Shown: piece after piece, positions 61,280 to 64,000 of the stretch
Layout of the letters: every line of letters starts with the position of its first letter
Numbering within the stretch: the first letter of the stretch is position 1
Assembly (NCBI GenBank): GCA_963782495.1
Contig: CAWAJU010000012.1
Location: 1 to 64,000 of the forward strand
Reading direction: 5' to 3'
Source of the DNA: DASQBT01 sp963782495
GTDB taxonomy: Bacteria; Pseudomonadota; Gammaproteobacteria; Burkholderiales; Thiobacillaceae
Length of the DNA stretch: 64,000 nucleotides
Notes under the pieces: model-generated
Told to the model about the DNA's origin: nothing
Database searches by the model: none
Seen by the model: the letters and a program-made list of their open reading frames with translations, nothing else
Program-made: the position numbers and the translations under genes

Positions 61280-61753
61280 ATGAAAACGCTGGTTCTTGGC
61301 ATAGGCAACACCCTGCTTAGCGATGAAGGCGTAGGTATACATGTCGCACATTTTCTGCAGTCGCTTATGCGCTCGAACGATGAAGTCGAGATCCTCGATG
61401 GGGGCAGCTTGAGCTTTCCCCTGGCAGGACCGATCGAGGGAGCAGAGGCACTGATTGTGGTGGATGCCGCGCAGCTGAAGTCTGCGCCGGGCACGCTGCA
61501 AGTGTTTGAGGGCGATGCCATGGATGCATTCCTGTTGGGTAATCGAAAATCCAGCGTCCATGAAGTGGGTCTGACGGATTTGATGTCGATCGCCCGCCTC
61601 TCCGGCTCCTGGCCGGAAAGACGAGCCCTGGTTGCCATTCAGCCGGAAAGGGTTGATTGGGGAGACTGCCCCACTGCGCGGGTGGCCGCCGCCATTCCTC
61701 TAGCCTGCGCAAAGATCCAGTCCCTGATTGAAAGCTGGCGCAATGTGGCTTGA
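61280..61753 (+). CDS. Hydrogenase maturation endopeptidase (HupD/HoxM type)
   Basis: This 157-residue protein begins MKTLVLGIGNTLLSDEGVG, the family N-terminus with a nickel-binding Glu/Asp, followed by ILDGGSLSFPL and the later SSVHEVGLTD. It removes the C-terminal peptide of a [NiFe]-hydrogenase large subunit once nickel is in place. The ATG at 61280 fits homologues; one at 61268 has a weak GAG upstream. The NuoD-like subunit in this window has no cleavable tail, so the substrate hydrogenase lies outside the window. It overlaps the HupH-like gene by 11 bases. Confidence 0.9.
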   Translation: MKTLVLGIGNTLLSDEGVGIHVAHFLQSLMRSNDEVEILDGGSLSFPLAGPIEGAEALIVVDAAQLKSAPGTLQVFEGDAMDAFLLGNRKSSVHEVGLTDLMSIARLSGSWPERRALVAIQPERVDWGDCPTARVAAAIPLACAKIQSLIESWRNVA

Positions 61754-62195
61754 AAACGTCCCCGTAACGGTAGCCGGCGGGGAAGAATTCCTTACCGGAA
61801 ATGCCGCAGCCGTGTTGCGGGAAGTCGCCAGCCTGCTGAAGCAGCTTGCCCGAAGCGGCGAAGGGGGGTGCATCGATCTGGCCAGCCTGCCGTTTACCTC
61901 CGCTGACCGATCCTGGCTTCAGGATAAGCTCGGCAAGGGCGAAGTGGATGTCAGCATTCGCGCCGGCGGCCCTACCACGATCGTTGAAACCGGCACGCCG
62001 GGTGTGTGGTGGATTACCCATCGGAACGAACAAGACGCGAAATCCGGCGAGTTCATCGAGGTGACCCTGGTACCGGACTTGATCGCCACCCACCCGGATG
62101 ATGTCTTATCGGGACTTGAAAGGCTGTTGCAAAAGTCGGATATCGGGAGTGAAGAGCCGCCACGCACGTCTGCAGGAAGCGATATTTTGTCGTAG
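61743..62195 (+). CDS. HupH/HoxQ-like hydrogenase expression protein
   Basis: In this 150-residue protein, the middle and end (LQDKLGKGEVDVSIRAG, IVETGTPGVWWITHRN, FIEVTLVPDLI) match the C-terminal conserved region of HupH/HyaF proteins, which support assembly of uptake hydrogenases, particularly of the small subunit in air. It is shorter than typical family members, so an N-terminal domain is missing or encoded elsewhere. The ATG at 61743 overlaps the endopeptidase stop. HupH-type proteins suggest that a membrane-bound uptake hydrogenase exists in this genome. Confidence 0.82.
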   Translation: MWLENVPVTVAGGEEFLTGNAAAVLREVASLLKQLARSGEGGCIDLASLPFTSADRSWLQDKLGKGEVDVSIRAGGPTTIVETGTPGVWWITHRNEQDAKSGEFIEVTLVPDLIATHPDDVLSGLERLLQKSDIGSEEPPRTSAGSDILS

Positions 62196-62962
62196 CCGGC
62201 GCCTCTTGACTCACGCAGCCAGTTGTCGCACGTCTGTCATGGTTTGGCGCGATGGTCGGCCGGTGTCATCGGCTGCACAGAGACTGGAGACTTTGTTAGG
62301 TGTGGCTTGTTACCGCCGCAATCGCACCGGTCGGCGGACAGCGCCAGGATGCCAAACACCACCTTCCCATCGCTTGATGCCGCCCTTGCGCATGCGCGTG
62401 CCGGCATCGAAAGTACACAGGCGCACGCTGGGTGCGGGTCATCATCAGGAGCTCAGTCAGACCCGACGTGGTCCCAAACCCCAACACGCTCGTGACCGGG
62501 AAGGTGTGCGCAGGACTCGGCCTGTGCCAGAGTCAGACGCCCGCGCCAGACCATGTCGATTGCGCAAATTTCCCAATTCAGATCGATTCCCGCATGTGGA
62601 TGACTGGCTCGAGCTTCGGCATCGGTGCACCGTCTCGCTCTTAGATCCAGGTGCCATGAACCACGTTCCACTGAGCCGTTGCATGATCAGTTCGCGTCGG
62701 GTAGCATCCATTGCACGGGTGTCGCTGTGTTGGTGTTGAGCGTCGCGTCATGCGTGAAATGGCCACTTGCTGCTCTCGCACCCGACGCGAATAGAGTCGG
62801 CCACGCAGTGGGTGTTTTGTGACACGCCCGTTGGCAGATTCATACAAGAGCCGGAGGATTTGTAGACGTGACTGGACCCGCCGCCGATCCGGTCATGTAT
62901 CGTGAGGCGGCAAGGCAGGTAATGGCAGTTGCCGTGTTTAACCTACTCTGAAAGGAGCAATT
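62196..62962. other. 767-base region without recognised gene
   Basis: No convincing coding sequence is found between the HupH-like and rubrerythrin genes. Long open frames are present on both strands (for example 62098-62739 plus, 62453-62671 minus) but their sequences show no family features. The region may be degenerate mobile-element or hydrogenase DNA; I cannot tell. Confidence 0.35.
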
Positions 62963-63520
62963 ATGCAGACGACCGAGATCACCGAGGATATGATCTTTCA
63001 ATGCTTCGCGGCCGCACAGGAAATGGACGACTGCGGCAAAACCGCCGAATCGTTCGTGGATGTCGAAGAATATGAAAACCAGATCATGTATCCGGAGTTT
63101 GCCCGCTGGGCCGAGAAGGCAGGTTATCCCGAACTGGCGAAGCTTTTCCGCCGCGTCGCCGGCGAGGAGAAGCTGCACGCCGTCTGGATGCGCCAGCTAC
63201 ACGACAACATGGGGGTACCGTCGCGTGGTGAAGATACGCAGCGTGCCATTGACGCACTCCAGATGATCCAGGCCAATTGCGATTCGCTCATCGGGCTCAA
63301 CCCGAATGGCGTGGTGGAAAAAGCCCTGAACGTCGCGCTCCGCGTTGAAGAGCGCGAGGCGCTCTCGATTTACCCCAAGTTCCGCGACCGTGCGCTGGCC
63401 GAGGGCAATGACGAGGAAGCTGAGATCTATCAACGCGTGGTGGATTCCGAAGCGCAGCACGCCGCGTGGTTCAAGGCTGCGCTGGCACAGCTCCCCCATG
63501 ACTATCATGCCACCGCATAA
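62963..63520 (+). CDS. Rubrerythrin-like diiron protein (no rubredoxin domain)
   Basis: This 185-residue protein is a four-helix diiron protein with ESFVDVEEYENQI, AGEEKLHAVWM, LRVEEREALSIY and SEAQHAAWF carrying the Glu/His ligands. Rubrerythrin-like proteins reduce hydrogen peroxide. No rubredoxin-like CxxC pair is present, so an external electron donor is needed. The start is well supported by AAGGAG (62952-62957) five bases upstream. It is a single gene. It is distinct from the ferritin-like gene at 29277, as sequences and lengths differ. Confidence 0.88.
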   Translation: MQTTEITEDMIFQCFAAAQEMDDCGKTAESFVDVEEYENQIMYPEFARWAEKAGYPELAKLFRRVAGEEKLHAVWMRQLHDNMGVPSRGEDTQRAIDALQMIQANCDSLIGLNPNGVVEKALNVALRVEEREALSIYPKFRDRALAEGNDEEAEIYQRVVDSEAQHAAWFKAALAQLPHDYHATA

Positions 63521-64000
63521 GTGTTGTTGCAGGTGCGGTTGAGCCGCGCGCGGGCCGGTTGGCGGGCGCTCAATCCCGCCATCTGCCTCGTCTCGATTCT
63601 ATCTGGTCCCGATGTGTGCCAGTTGTCCCGATCGAACTGCGGCGCCAGGCACGCGACGTGGGCTGCCACGCTATGATGTCAGCGACTGCCAACTAGCGCC
63701 GATTCAGAAAGCTGGGATTCCTGGGTCGGCTCAGACCACGAGACTCCGTCCAGTGGCCACGGCTGGATCAGTCTTCTCTTCGGTTGCTTTCCGGGTCTGG
63801 AGCTGCTGTTGCAAACAGCACAAGGCTGGGTGCTCGCCGTCGCGCCGCTGTCCTCGCACCGGCCACTGCAAATCGAGTCCGCCCCGCGGGCGCCTAACCC
63901 GAAACTCGTCCGAACACCGACCACGGAAGATATTGCCCTTTCCCTTGCAATGACAACGTTCGGATGGGATCCTGAATTAGCCTTCATTGCGAGCCGCGCC
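63521..64000. other. Right-end region without recognised gene
   Basis: 480 bases to the window edge hold the hairpin noted at 63560-63581 and no convincing coding frame on either strand. A gene beginning beyond the edge cannot be excluded. Confidence 0.3.
63560..63581 (+). terminator. Hairpin after rubrerythrin-like gene
   Basis: TGGCGGG and CCCGCCA form a 7-bp GC-rich stem with an 8-base loop, 40 bases after the stop codon. There is no T-run behind it, so termination is possible but not assured. Confidence 0.35.

Noticed and set aside
62098..62739. 213-codon plus-strand frame after the HupH-like gene
   Set aside because: Arg/Cys-rich sequence typical of chance frames in GC-rich DNA and overlaps the HupH end.

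Overview
The window reads as GC-rich, gene-dense chromosomal DNA from a betaproteobacterium-like organism. The assignment is inferred from gene content (Anbu proteasome homologue with its transglutaminase/ATP-grasp partners, a Pat-type acyl-CoA synthetase/acetyltransferase, hypABCD and HupD/HupH hydrogenase accessory genes, a PhoR/NtrB-like phosphorelay) and from base composition. No rRNA, tRNA or CRISPR array was seen.

Layout. (1) 1-10428, minus strand: five closely spaced genes encoding a Rossmann/TRAFs-binding-like sensor, a giant protein with two alpha/beta-hydrolase domains and a CHAT protease domain, a lipoprotein, a lysozyme-like protein and a metacaspase that runs off the left edge. 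The mix of two caspase-fold proteases, lipases and a wall hydrolase suggests a conflict or programmed-death system. (2) 10595-14422, plus: circularly permuted ATP-grasp, alpha-E protein and an HPPD-like VOC metalloenzyme, the last two translationally coupled. (3) 14752-17430: Pat-like protein. (4) 17730-29786, plus: a 14-gene run with overlapping or near-overlapping ends, preceded by a good sigma-54 promoter candidate. It encodes a membrane complex of the Mrp/MBH/MBS/Ehr type (MrpE, F, G, B, C, D modules, a second antiporter subunit, NuoH, NuoB, NuoC and NuoD homologues), a ferredoxin-GltD fusion and a diiron ferritin-like protein. The NuoD-like subunit has lost the second cysteine of both NiFe CxxC pairs, so it should not be a hydrogenase. 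A small four-helix-bundle gene with heptad repeats and inverted ends is inserted between the large subunit and the ferredoxin-flavoprotein gene, with a duplication of the 5' end of the latter.

(5) 29947-37162: a roughly 1175-residue protein broken by a one-base frameshift (possibly a PPi-type PEP carboxykinase), glycogen phosphorylase and phosphoglycerate mutase: a small central-carbon block. (6) 37612-42672: membrane histidine kinase, double-receiver protein and hybrid kinase, with no DNA-binding output. (7) 42714-48261, minus: a small orphan gene, a ParA/MipZ-like ATPase, a transglutaminase/DUF2126 protein and Anbu. The last two are the missing half of the peptide-tagging system begun in block 2. 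(8) 48406-56716: secreted or envelope enzymes (gamma-glutamyltransferase, phospholipase C-like enzyme, lipoprotein, S53 protease with dockerin-like repeats) plus a flavoprotein. (9) 57229-58506: a BrkB/YihY membrane protein fused to a cyclic-nucleotide-binding domain. (10) 58555-62195: hypDBAC on the minus strand, and a maturation endopeptidase and HupH-like gene on the plus strand, with no hydrogenase structural genes in the window. (11) 62963-63520: rubrerythrin-like protein, then about 480 bases with no gene recognised.
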